Assembly (NCBI GenBank): GCA_031772625.1
Contig: CM062807.1
Coordinates: 1,146,235,007 to 1,146,299,006, forward strand
DNA: 64,000 nucleotides
Direction of reading: 5' to 3'
DNA from: Pinus tabuliformis
Taxonomy: Eukaryota; Streptophyta; Pinopsida; Pinales; Pinaceae
Every line of letters starts with the position of its first letter. Within the stretch, counting starts at the first letter, position 1. The notes beneath the pieces were generated by a model. It saw only the letters and a program-made list of their open reading frames with translations, made no database searches and had not been told where the DNA came from. The position numbers and the translations under genes were made by a program. Of the stretch, positions 24,953 through 37,800 are shown piece by piece.

Positions 24953-27900
24953 ATGCACTCATTGATATCTATTGTGGGACTGGTTCTCACTGGGAAGGAG
25001 AACTATCTAGAGTGGTCATGGAAAATCAAACACACTCTCATTTGTAATGATCTATGGAAAGGATTTTGTGTTGGAGATGGAGACAAAGAGCCAGAATAGC
25101 CTACCTCAGACAAGGAATTCCCCATTTGGGAAAATAAGAACAACAAGGCTTATGCATTGATTGCAACATCAATAAATAAAGAGGTGAGTCGCCATATTTC
25201 GCCATTTTCAAATGCCTTCGAAGCCTTACAAAAACTAAAGGAACTCTATGACTCACACTTTTCACTTGAAGTTGTTTTAATCATGATTAAACTGTTCACC
25301 CTTGAATTACCAAATGATGATCCTCTTGCTCTTGCATCAAAAGTAAAATCTATTTTGCATGATATCAAAGTCACTAATGTTGAACTGGACATTCCTCTGA
25401 TAGATTTTCTCAAGGCACTTTATCTCACTTACTCAAATTATCTTGAGTCATTGCAAGAAAATAGAAACCTCAAAGATATTACCTTTGACTCCCTTGTGAA
25501 AAAAATTGTTGAAAGAGAGAAAGCTTCTGGGATAAAGACAACTCCTCAGTCTTCTGAAGAGGTTGTGTGCCTTGCACATAGAGAGAAGAATCTTGCTCAA
25601 AATTCTTCGAGAGGAAGAGGTGGTCGAAGAGGAAGAGGAAGAAATTTCAGAGGAAGGGGGCATACACTGTCAAGGAGAAAAGTTAGATATGCACTACATA
25701 CGCTGCAAAAGAGATGGATCACATGATGCATCCACATGTAAGTTGCCTTGGGATAGAATTGAGCATGAAAGAAACCAATCCAAAGGTAAACCTAATGAAA
25801 AAGATAAAGGTATAGCACCTAAATCCGCTCACTATGTTGTGACATACTGTAATATTGGAGTAAATGAAGACTCATTTAATGCTTCACTTGCTTCTTGGAA
25901 AAATGATTGGTTGCTTGATGCAGGAGCAACTTTCCACATGACTTTTAGAAGAGATTTTTTTGAAGAATTTACTAACAATGTTGATGGAGTAGTATACTTT
26001 GCAGACAAATCAAACCTCAAGCCATCAGAGCTTAGTACAATCAGGCTTAAATTGCCTGGTCTTCCAAACTTTCTTCTGCATCATGTTTTATATCTCACGC
26101 AACTGAGGAGAAACTTGTTTTCCTTGGTCCACATCCACCAACAAGGATACTCCATTCATATGTTTGATGGAAAGCTTGAGGTGAGAAAAGCATCAGGCCA
26201 CTCACTTATCATGATGGGCATAGACGAAGAAAGGTTTCTCAAGCTGCAGGGTACCTCTACTCATGAACAAAATTTCTCATACAATTCTCGTTCTGAAGAA
26301 GGTACATTTCCATCAAGTTTATTATGGCATGCTATATTTGGACACTTGAACTATGACACCCTCGGCTTGTTGAAGAAAAATGGTGTTACTGGTTTTCCTA
26401 CAATTCCTAGGAAACTTAAGCAATGTGATGCTTGCATTCTAGGAAAGCATAGCAAACAGTCTTTTCATGATTCACATTCCAGAGCACATAGAAAACTTGA
26501 ACTCATTCATTCAGATTTATGTGGTCCAATGCCTCTTCCTTCTGCAAATGGAAATAAATATATGATGACATTTATTGACGACTACACCAGAATGTGTTGG
26601 GTTTATATATTGAAGAACAAATCTGATGTTTTTCAAACATTCAAGAACTTTCATACATGGATTGAAAATGATGCACAATCTCATATTGGCTCTATTCGCA
26701 TTGATAATGGAAAGGAATACACTTCAGATGAATTTGAAAAATATCTTCGCCAACATGGGATCAAACATCAAACAATTTTGCCTTATAATCCCCAACAGAA
26801 CGGAGTAGCTGGAAGAATGAATAGGACAATCTTAAATATGGTGAACTCCATGATGTATTTCAAAAATGTAAAAATGATGTTTTGGGTTGATGCAGTTCTA
26901 TGTGTTGTATATATAAAGAATAGATGTCCATCTAATTTTATTAGAAACAAGACTCCTTATGAAATGTGGTATGGGCACATTCCCTTGGTAAAGCATCTTA
27001 GGGTCTTTGGTTCCACATGTTATGCTTTGATACCAAAGGTACATAGAAACAAACTTGGTGCAAGAAGTTGTAAGTGTATCTTCCTAGGGTATTCAAACAC
27101 CTCCAAAGAATACCGTCTCTATGATGAAGTCAATAAAAAGTTTGTTGTATCTAGAGATGTAATTTTTCTTAAATCATCCAAAGTTGAAAATGTTGTTGAG
27201 CGACAACTTGATCACTTGGATAGATTCACAAATGAACAATTATTTCAAGAATTTGATAACCAGATTCCACATCTTGAAGGGGGGATTCCTATACTAGATC
27301 AACCTGTGGAATCTTCTTCTGAAGCACTCTCTCCCCCGCATGAAACTCCAGCAATGGATGATACTTTGAGTGATGCGATTGGTAGAATTGGGAGACTCAA
27401 TCTTGATTCAGTCCCAACTCAATCAACAAAGCAGCCTGGACCATCTCAGAAAGGTCCCCCAAAGTGGCTGACAAAGACACTTGAAAGTGTTCATCCTAAT
27501 GAGGTTGGAAAGACAGGAACTAGAAATTCACCCCAGCAAAATGGAGGTGATGTAGATGACTCTAATTCACATATTGATATGGATGTTTCTTATGATTATG
27601 AATTGAATTTGTCTACAGATTTTGAACCAACTTCCTTCAAAGAAGTTGCTTCTCATTATGGATGGAAAGAAGCGATGCAAAAGGAGCATGATGCCTTGAT
27701 AAAGACTGGCACTTGGAAGCTGGTTGATCCTCCAATGGGAACCAAACCAATTGGGTGAAAGTGGGTCTACAAGAACAAGTATAAAGTTGATGGCTTACTT
27801 GGCAAGCACAATGTGAGGCTTGTGGTAAAAGGATTTGTGCAAAAGGAAGGGGTTGATTATGAGGAGACTTTTGCCCCCATAGCAAAAAGGGCTACGATCT

Positions 27901-29151
27901 GGACACTCTTTGCCCTAGCAACTCAGAACGGTTGGAAAGTCCATCAAATGGATGCAAAAATTGTGTTCTTGAATGGAGATCTGAAAGAAAATGTTTTTAT
28001 GTCCCAACCTGAAATATTTGCTATAAAAGGACATGAACATAAAGTATGCAAACTTGTGAAATCCTTGTATGGCCTCAAACAAGCACCGCGAACCTAGTAT
28101 GAAAAACTAACTGAGCATCTTCTGAAACTCAATTTCAATCATTATGATCTTGATGATGCAACTTTGTTTCTCAAGAAGGTTGGAAAAATAGTTGTATATC
28201 TTGTGGTATATGTAGATGATCTTTTGATGATAGGGAACAATGAGAGCTACATTGCATCCATAAAGAAGAAATTGAGGAAAGGCTTTGAAATGACTGATTT
28301 GGGATATGTTCATTACTATATTTGTATTGAAGTAACTCAACATCTGAAGTCCATATTCCTTTCTTAAAAGAAGTACATTGGAGATCTGTTGAACAAGTTT
28401 GGCATGACTAAATGCAATCCTCTGACTACTCCAATGGAACAAAACTTAAAGCTCACATCCAATGAAGGAAAAGAATTTGAGGATGCAACAAAGTATAGAC
28501 AGCTTGTAGGAATCTACTACTACTAGACCAGACATTTCGTTTGTTGTTGGAATCCTCTCCAGGTTTATGCAAAAGCCTTGTAAGGGGCATTGGTCTACTG
28601 CAAAAAGAGTTATAAAGTACTTGAAGGGAACTCAAGGCTTTGGAATCAAGTATACAAAGGTGGGTGACTTCAGCTTGATTGGATACTCTGATTCAGACTT
28701 CGATGGAGACAAAGAAACTGGGGTATCTACTTCAGGTTATGCTATGAGTCTTGGATCAGGAGCTGTCTCCTGGAGATCACGCAAACAATTAGTTCCATCA
28801 AATTCCACAACAGAGGCAGAATATGTGGCAGCAGTTGAGGCAAAAAAAAAAATTGTGTGGCTTAGGAAAATTCTCGAATATTTGCAGGTAAAACAAGTAC
28901 AATCGACTCCACTCATGATTGACAATACCTCGGCAATAAATTTGGCGAAGAACCAAAAGTTCCATGATCGAACGAAGCACATCAATACAAAAGATCATCC
29001 GATTCGACATCATGTTGAGGCCAAAACAATCCATCTTTGCCATTGTTCCACTAATTAGCAGATTGTAGACATCTTCACCAAAGCGCTTGGAAGAGAAAAA
29101 CTTGAAAGATTCAAAACGATGCTTGGACTCACCAACATCCCTTCAGATTAA
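24953..29151 (+). pseudogene. Ty1/copia Gag-Pol polyprotein, copy 2
   Basis: ATG at 24953 starts Gag; a TAG at 25097 replaces a CAG still present in copy 1. Gag then runs open to 25726. A 2-base loss in a G run near 25660 shifts the frame, and the main frame continues open from 25563 to 27758. That stretch holds a zinc knuckle whose first Cys is Tyr, a protease with WLLDAGATFHMT (about 25905-25940), GAG-pre-integrase (WHAIFGHLNYD ... CDAC) and the integrase core at about 26500-26830. The integrase Glu is Gly (GVAGRMNRT). RT follows a TGC-to-TGA stop at 27756, with VVYVDDLLM near 28205-28230. RNase H has YSDSDFDGD near 28685-28705. Further stops are at 28096 and near 28364, with a small deletion near 28510. 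Confidence 0.93.
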
Positions 29152-29159
29152 GGGAGGAA

Positions 29160-29335
29160 TGTTGACACCTAATGATAGGGATTGGGTGAACAACTATAAT
29201 TAGTGTAAATAAATAATAGAGAAAATGGAGAGTCATCGGGAGATGAACTGAACAATCACTCCCTCTTGTATATAATAATGAACAACCTAAATGAATAATA
29301 CGAGTAAATTTGAGAAATTACCTCCTAGTCTGACA
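29160..29335 (+). repeat. 3' LTR of copia copy 2 (176 bp)
   Basis: Matches 23701-23876; begins TGTTGACACC and ends CTGACA. Confidence 0.95.
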
Positions 29336-29340
29336 ACCAT

Positions 29341-29617
29341 AATGATCTCAAACTATGAATTAAATTGTAATTTAAAATAATTATTATAAGACATAGTATT
29401 TAGCACAAGGTTTGTGAACCACATAAAAAAATAAAAAATAATAATGATCTCAAATTATGAATTAAATTATTTATAAGACATAAGATTTAGCATAAGTACT
29501 TACCAAGGTTTGTGAACCACATAAAAAAATAAAAAATAATAATGATCTCGAACTATGAATTAAATTATAATTTAAAATATTTATTATAAGGCATAGGATT
29601 AGCATAGGTACCTACTA
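29341..29617 (+). repeat. ~100-bp tandem repeat, nearly three units
   Basis: AATGATCTC starts units at 29341, 29442 and 29541. Each of the first two units ends with GGTTTGTGAACCACAT plus an A-rich run, the same 3' motif that ends the SINE at 23514-23690. A related copy without that motif lies at about 23396-23450. Confidence 0.75.
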
Positions 29618-31952
29618 GTGTACACATATACATTAAATGTTGGTGAATGTTTATAGACATTAATTCATATTAAACATAAAAACACTTCCATCATCGTACA
29701 TTTTACATTGTCAAGATTTTAAACAATCATTAAAATTAAGTAAATTATAACTTAATTAAATTAATTAATACACTTGTGGATATGACTTTTTTAGTTAAAT
29801 TAAAAAACTAAAAAACATAATTATATTTGAGAATATCAATTCTTCATCCTCATTACTAAATAAAAATATTTAACCAACGTTAAATTTTTATTGTTCATTT
29901 GATTATTAAAAATAATTAAATTAAAAATTAAAAATACTATTCCAAAATAAATATACTTATAAACCTAATAAAATTTATTTCATTAAATCTTTAATTATTA
30001 ATAATTGATTAAAAAATTTAAGAATACTATTCCAAAATAAATATACTTGTAAACATCTCTCTGGTTAATAACTCACTTTCTTTAATTCAATATTCAACGT
30101 ATTGTTTATAGACTTTAGCAAATTCATGCTTTAAGCGGTGTGAATATCTGCACCGTGCTCTTTGACAAAGAATCTATAAAATATCTCTTTATACATAATT
30201 TTAAAATTTTCCTTTAGGTTAATTATATTCCTAAGATAAATAATAGGATTAGAATTAGTCACATATTATGGCCAACCCTAGAGAAAATAAATAGGTGCAG
30301 ACAATAGGATGATGACACACATATTAGATATTTATATCTAGTTAATGCTAGAAAAATGATATCTAGGTTTCTAATAGCGTGATGAGACACCTATGAGACA
30401 TTTTGGCTTAGCATGAGAAGTGATCATATAGGTGAAGGGTTTCCAAAGCACATGGTAGGTTACTTGGAAGAAGACTTTGAATAAAGTGGTAGGAACTTCC
30501 TTGAACTAATGTGGGGTCCGGAAGGTTGGCCTACTTAGTTGAGCAACCAGAGAGCCTCGACGTTTTAACAACTCCTTTAGAAATTCCCTCCTTTCACATG
30601 CCTCAAACCATAGTTATAGCTCATTTGACTTTGTATGATTCACTTTATAATTCCCTCACCATTGCAAGAACTTGCAGAAATTCTCTCTTAACGTTTTCTA
30701 CAAACCCTAGTTATATTCCATCTGACTTTGTATAGTTGATCTCTCCTCACTTCATTTAAATTGAGCTGTTGAACTTATAAAACGTGAAAGGGCAACATGT
30801 TAAACATAACGAAGTTGTGTGACAAGTTTTAAAACCAGCCCATCCATAAAATGCAGAGAACGAACCGACAATTTTTAGATCTCTTTGTATTAAACTTAGT
30901 TGGTTAGGGTTAGGATTAAGTAGGAATTTCAAATCTGAATTACTCGTCAAATTTGACGGTTTAGATAACTTTAACACTCATTCTAGTTATTTTAACAAAA
31001 AAATATTAACGATTATGAAAATTTTGTTTACTGTACTTAACGATTATGAAAATTTTGTTTACTGTACTTAACCATCAAATTCCATCCCTGGATAAGATTG
31101 ACAACGAAACATAACTCACAAATTTATATACAAAATGACCAAAAGTCAGCGTGTTTTGCAGCGATTGACAACGAGACACAACTGACAAATTCATTGCATA
31201 ACAAGATGGTTGTTTGGTTATTTAACGACAAGGTTCCTACAGACTAGGACAATATAGCGGAATGGTAAATGCCATTAAAGAGCCATGTGCTGCCTATTGT
31301 TTGAATCTACAGCAAGCTACTCATAGAATGGTACGATTTAGAAAATCCTTCACTGTCAGTAACCAACCCTGTGCTGCCTTTTGGTTCAATCTGTACCGTT
31401 GATAGAATCCCAAGTCAGTTGTATTTTTATATTGAACTTAGTGGAAACCAGGAAACTCATGCAGTCGACGTCCATGTAATTATAAACATGTAAATCACGC
31501 TTGTTATCCACATATTCCTTGGATATTCTTCACCTGCAAACTTGGCATATTCCCTAGATTCTAGGACTGATCCCCCTTCACAGTCAGTTACCAGATTTAA
31601 TGGAGGGAACTTTCGCATGCGCTCATAGAGATATATTAATCCGAACGAAATTCAGACAACTGGAATATACCATTGAAAAAAGAAAAAAAGAGTTGTTTAA
31701 ACGGATTTGCAAAATTTAACAAGACCCAATCTTACTTTTATGAACAAGACCTCCACCTCATAAGTAAAAATCCAACATAAATGTGATAGATTATTAAAAT
31801 ATAACCATCTTCAGATTATTTTTATCATCAGATAATATTGTTTAACCTAAAAGCATATGCCAAAAACTCACGCAACCCAGCGCTGTCTATGCAATCTGTG
31901 AAGAGTAGTTAATTGCACTAATTGGATTCCTGACATTCACATTCAAAATTTT
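29618..31952. other. AT-rich upstream region of the nuclease gene
   Basis: No protein recognised. A 31-bp perfect tandem duplication (TTAACGATTATGAAAATTTT start) lies at 31006-31036 and 31037-31067. A GATTGACAACGA(A/G)ACA block recurs near 31087 and 31165. A TGTGCTGCCT(A/T)TTG block recurs near 31288 and 31370. These repeats sit in the presumed promoter of the gene starting at 32112. Confidence 0.5.
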
Positions 31953-31959
31953 TATAAAT
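31953..31959 (+). promoter_or_regulatory. Candidate TATA box of the nuclease gene
   Basis: TATAAAT lies about 160 bases before the nuclease start codon, which would give a 5' UTR of about 130 bases. AT-rich surroundings make chance matches common. Confidence 0.3.
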
Positions 31960-31980
31960 TGTTGTTGCAGGAGATAGAAG

Positions 31981-32034
31981 ATGAAGGGTGTAATTATAGC
32001 TGTTGTTTTGTTGAGTAGTGTTAGCATTTCTTGA
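31981..32034 (+). CDS. Possible upstream micro-ORF (17 residues), before the nuclease start
   Basis: ATG at 31981 opens a 17-codon frame ending in TGA, reading MKGVIIAVVLLSSVSIS, strongly hydrophobic like a signal peptide. It is in a different frame from the nuclease start at 32112. If the TATA candidate is real, transcription might begin at or past this ATG, so it may not be in the mRNA. No function is assigned. Confidence 0.25.
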   Translation: MKGVIIAVVLLSSVSIS

Positions 32035-32111
32035 GTGAATATTGCATTAGCATCTTGCAACATAAAGCATTTTAGGAGTTACAGAAGATCATTAGAGAGG
32101 TTTCAGAAATA

Positions 32112-32243
32112 ATGGGCAAATTTGCGTGTTTAATGTGGCTTGGAACGGATTTGTTGTTTCTCCTTCTTGTTGGCGTGGCTCTTTTTCCTGTTGCCCAGGC
32201 TTGGGGAAAAGAAGGACATTATTCTACTTGCAAGATAGCTGAG
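32112..32243 (+). CDS. Nuclease exon 1: signal peptide and mature N-terminus
   Basis: Encodes residues 1-44. A hydrophobic core at residues 14-24 is followed by FPVAQA then WGKEGHYSTCKIAE, so cleavage is predicted after Ala30, exposing Trp31. The exon ends GAG followed by GTAACT, a phase 0 donor. This ATG is chosen because it gives a standard-length signal peptide; there is an in-frame Met at residue 8, but it would truncate the N-region. Confidence 0.9.
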
Positions 32244-34328
32244 GTAACTATTACTATTTCTTCTTGTTGTTGCTGCTGCAAGTCTTTTTGTCTGTAGTTT
32301 CATGCGTTTTCTCTCTGTTTGGTTGGTGTTTGGCTGTCCATGGATTCCCACAACATTTCTCTGTGTGAAGATCAATTAATATTATTATGATTTCTTCTTC
32401 TTGCTGCTGCAAGTCTTTCTGTCTGCAGTTTCATGTGTTTTCTCTCTGTTTGGTTGGTCTTTGGCTGTCCATGGATTTCCACTACATTTCTCTGTGTGAA
32501 GATCAAATATGTTATGTAGGATAGAAAGATCCGACTGGTGCGTAGGTGATTCAAGATGATCCTATTGAGAAGTTCATTGAGGTTTACAGCATCGTCTTCA
32601 GGAAATCTCTTAATATCCAAATGAAGTCCTCAGTTCATAAAATTGTGATGAATACCTTTGAATAACTAACTTGTCCAGTGCAGGAGGCAGTTCTTAACTT
32701 TGATATCTTTGAAAATTTGCGTCAAAGAGCCAAAATGACTTCAGGCATTCCTTCCCCAACTCTGGTTGCATGAGAGTCAGGAACCATAGCCTCCAATCAC
32801 GTGGGAATGCACCAAAATTTGCCCTTTGATCTGTTCTGAGGAATACTAGCACTTCAAATTTACTAAAGAAATCCATGAACGTTTCCATAATGGGTCGACT
32901 TTGAGTAAACCAGTCACAAAATTGCTTATAACTAGACTTGCCATTATTATTCATGGTTATCTAGATTGTAGATTTTGGTAATGTTCATGGTTATCTAGAT
33001 TGTAGATTTTGGTAATGTTCAGTAGATTTTAAGAATATTATAAAATTTAAAAAAGAAATTTCATATTTTGAAATATTTCTAAAATGGGCAATCCAATTAA
33101 ATTCAGTACATATTGCCCATTAAATTCAGTACATAGCCTAGAATAAAATCTATTAAAAATGAAAACATTTCCGATTTTCAAAGTCTGTTGAAACAAACTA
33201 AGAGAGTCTGGTTCATTCAAATATTTATAAAAACATTTCCGATTTTCAAAGACTTGAAACAAACTAAGAGTCTGGTTCATTCAAATATCCTCATTATAGA
33301 TATATTGGAACCCAACAATGGAGTATCGAAACACTTTTTTACCTAAATTTTCGGAATGGTTGTCACATTTCTTTCAACATTGTTAATCAGCACATGGTTG
33401 GTATCTTGTATTAAATCCCTATATATTTATGCATTTTGTTAGTTAATAATAGTATATTTTTATTTACATTCTCTTGTCCCTATTCCAAGACGATAGCAAG
33501 TTCATAAGACGCATGGGATTGAGGCTTTTTGAGGCTATTTGTTATTACATTTTTTTGGGATGGATATTCATCTTTCAATATTCTCTTTGTTAAAATGTGA
33601 GGACAATGGGACACTATACCATTCAAATTGGAGGAAAATAAGGAAACTATCTAATTTTGTATATAGAAAGTAGGCTATTTTATTTGAGTGGACTAAATGG
33701 TTAGATGTTTTCTCTTAAGAAGTCACAAGTTTATATTTAGAGGAGTAGACTATATACAATTCCATAGGTTTTAGCAATCAAATTATTACATGGGCGTGGG
33801 TCCATTTTCTAAAAATGTGGGGTTTATAAAAAGTAGGCTACTTTACTTGAGTGGACCTGATGGTTAGGTGTTTTCTCCTAAAAAGCCACAAGTTCAAATT
33901 TAGAGGGGGTAAACTATGTAGACTTTAGCAATCAAATCATTACATAGGGTGGGTCCCTTTTCTAAGAAATGTGGGGTTCTCCTACACCAATTACACATCT
34001 AGCTTGGTGTGACCTTAAAATTAGGTCATCGTCATTATTATTATATTATTGAATATTAAAATACAAGTTCCATACTATTAATTTTCTATCTTATTCTATA
34101 TCATTATGTGTATATGAGTGAAAGAGAGAGATTTTTTATTATTATCACTAACACAGAGCCATGTGTTGACCCCAAATCTAACAAGCATCGAGAGGGATTA
34201 AATATTTTGAGTTGCAAACCTTTTTTTAGAGTGCAAAACTTGAAAAAAGGTTTGCGCCTTGAGAGATTTGATCCCTCTTGGCACATGATAGATATGGGGT
34301 TAACATGGATCTATGATGGGGTTAACAT

Positions 34329-34374
<46 letters not shown>

Positions 34375-34766
34375 GGTAGGAATTACACTTCTCGTTAGTT
34401 TTGAGCAACACATTAATAAAAAATTTTAACCATAAGATTTATTTTTTTTATTTGAGCAAGTGAGCTTATTGGTTAAAAACATTTGATTCCTCCTAATATA
34501 TCACAAGTAGAGATCGAGACGGGACTAGAGTAGACACACCTCCATATACTTTAGCAGTCAAATCACTACATGAACATGAGTTCCTTATCCCGTAAACAAG
34601 GGGGTCTTATACACCAATTTGGCGGCTCGCTTGGCTATGCACTTAAAAAGGGAAAGAAAGAAAAATAATTTCTCCAAGAGGTGCTCTACAGCCTAGTATG
34701 AGAGAGATGTGTAGGCATTGGATGTTAGATGTGTAAAAATTAGATGTTCGAGACTTAAATATGTCA

Positions 34767-34806
<40 letters not shown>

Positions 34807-37800
34807 GAGATAACATAGTAAATTTTGCGGAGGTTTTTGAGCTCGGGTTTTTACAACCGATGGTTTTTCCCATGCTATTCTTCTTCAATGTTCAAATTAC
34901 ATTAAAAATAAATAAAAATAAAATAATTAATAATTAATAATTAAAATAAAATTGCATAAAATAGTAAATTTATGGATGGAGGTTTTTGGGCCCTAGATTT
35001 TCACAACTCATGGTTTTTCCCATGGTATTCTTCTCTAATTGTCAAATTACATTAAAAATAAATAAAATAAAAAAATAATAATTAATAATTAAAATAAATG
35101 AGATAAAATAATAAATTTATGTATGGGGGATTTTGGACTCCAGGTTTTCATAAGTCGTGGTATTCTTTTCTAATGTAGCTTATTTAAAAGTATTATTTTC
35201 TGATGTGAGACATTCATTGCAACAAAAGGTTTTACCTAGATTCGACCAAGAAAACCACTCAATAAAGGCACAATACACAAAGAATTTACATCTTTGCATA
35301 TGCATGCTTTCTATGTAAGACTTGGGAAAAACATCCCTGCTCACTTTGTTACATAGTTTTCAAAGATTAAATTTTTCCAAGTCGTTTTCTATATTATTCA
35401 TTTTATTTTATATGTTTGAAATTTTAGTTATGAGTTTCTTCATTTTATTTTATATGTTTGAAATTTTACTCATGAGTGTGAAGAGAAATGCAATCACCAA
35501 AAACATAAAATATGGTGCACTTAGTCCTAGATTTTGTTTATATTTTTTGTTGGCATTAAAATTGATTGGACTTGAACAATTTAGATTGTGTCAATTGGTT
35601 TTAACCAGTGTTTTAAAACTTCGACTCTGGCACCGACTCGGCCGAGGGTCAACTCCGACTCCGACTCAGTATCGACTCGGCCGGCTCGATTTCAATGACT
35701 CAGTCGTTGTAAAAAATACAATAAATATTTATTTTTTTTATAAAAAAACATAATTTTAAAGATTTTCATTCATGTTTCCAAACACACAGCATTAGAATAT
35801 AGATGGAAGACCACATATGATCAAAGTAGGCTCATGAATATATCCATTATATCAAAATGACACCCAGTGCACTGTCCAATACATACATGATCATGAATCA
35901 TGATATAGAGATCAAAACAAAAAAACATAACCAAGGAGGCTAGAAATGGCCTCTACAACAAAAGTAAATTGTGACCAGTACTACTGGCTAGTAGCTACTG
36001 CCAGAGGAGCCAAGATCATGTGGATCAATCTCTTGATCATCATCAGAGTCAGAGCCACACTGTTAACCACCTAAGAGTTACTAAGCCCCTCAAGCTAGAT
36101 GAAAAGGGCGGCCCTAGAGGTCTATCTAGTATCAACCAAGCTTATGCTTGGAGGTAAGTTATTAATGCAAGTTAACTTAGAATGCGATGCAAGGATGGAG
36201 AGTGATTTTTAGGCTAAGATTCTCTTAATGATTTAGTACTTTAAGTTATGATCAAATTTTTAATTAAGAAAACAAGTACTCGACAATAATATTCAAGAGA
36301 TAATCTTAACCATAAAACAAGTGCTAATATGATATCAAGATATGCCCAACAACAGAAATGATTCATCAATATGCTCAAGATAGCAACACTATAAGCTAAT
36401 AGCAACAAAGTGCCAACTAGAGATAACAACAAAATACAATTTGCCAATGTTTCAGTATGAGATGCTAAAGACAAGTATCCAAAGAAGCAGTGAGATTTGT
36501 AAATGCTCTTAGTCTACTTCAATACAAACTACCAACGATTGAGATTTTTAATCAATGCCCAAATAGCAAGTCCCTTAGAGCCTAAGTGCCCATGTAAGGT
36601 TACCTTTCAACAAGATGTATTAGCAATGAGACAAGAGAGTTATACCAAGGCTTATTGTATCAAATATTCAACAAGATATTTATTATCCAATGCCAACAAC
36701 CTTATGAGCAAATGAGAGCACTTAAAGCTAGCAATGTATTCAGTTTTTTAAATGACACAAATGAGTAACTTTAGGACAGCAGTAAGCTAACTATGAATGA
36801 TAATTAGGACAACAGAGACTACTTAAGATGCCAAGTGAGCTAGTTAATTCCAAAATGCCAACAGTGAGCTATCTCTATGCCAAATGCCTTAAACAAGCCC
36901 AAATTAATTTGAAATGCAGATGAAGAGAAAATTATGATACTGATGAATTTTCAGATTTCAAATTACAGCATTAAGATATCCAAATACCAAATATGTCAAA
37001 CAGTCCCAGAATTCTTATTTTCTTTTGAATTAAATTAGATTTTTTGAATAGGGACTGCATTAGGCTTGATAGAGGGAGAAAGGCCTGTTGTTGCCTGTTC
37101 TAGCCTCCTTTTCCCTGCGGCACTCAAGCAATTAATAAAAATAAATAAATAAACGTTGTTTTTAATGTGCCTAGGCTGTTGTACGTAACTCGGCTTGGTT
37201 AATACTGAGCCGGCCGAGGCCGACTGAGTTGTTAGACAACTCGGCCAGCTCGGTATTAACCTGGCCGGCCGAGTCGGTTCCAAGCCGACCATTTTTTAAA
37301 ACACTAGTTTTAACATCTACATGAAAATTCATTGGAATATGTCTCTTAAATGTTCATAACAACTTAGTTTACATATAGATATTATTGAGTTTTATTTAGG
37401 AGATCGAATGATAACATTAAAATAAAATTAAACCAGGGATAGCTAATATCAATGGCTCCTGCAAAGACAGATGCATATATTTTTATTAAGTTTTACATTA
37501 TAAGAGAGGAGCTTATTGGATTTTACACTCTAGCAATAGAGCTTCAAGTAGAATATACTTTAATTACTTAGCTTATATATATCAAACTAGCTTAGATTCA
37601 TCTTAACTCTAGATTTATTAAGTGCCTAAAGGGAACAAATCTTTAGAGGTGCAAACATTTCCTTAGGTTTTGCACTAAAAAAAGAGTTTTGCATTACAAG
37701 ATATTCGATCCTTCTCGGTTCTTGATAAATCCACAGTTAAATGGATCTAGGCTCGTATATACATAGTTAACATTAAATATTTTACTCAACATGACCATTG

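Larger units (their letters stand above)
23701..29335 (+). mobile_element. Ty1/copia element, copy 2 (nearly open polyprotein)
   Basis: LTRs at 23701-23876 and 29160-29335 (176 bp each, about a dozen differences by eye) flank a polyprotein in Ty1/copia order. Initiator-Met primer site at 23877-23889; purine tract TTAAGGGAGGAA just before the 3' LTR. The left flank ends AATAAT and the right flank reads ACCATAAT, so there is no clean 5-bp target duplication. The insertion is in a TAA-repeat SINE tail, where the duplication may have been blurred. Confidence 0.95.

Noticed and set aside
37035..37292. Minus-strand 85-residue protein
   Set aside because: It lies on the hAT terminal repeat and subterminal GC blocks; no homologous domain is visible.
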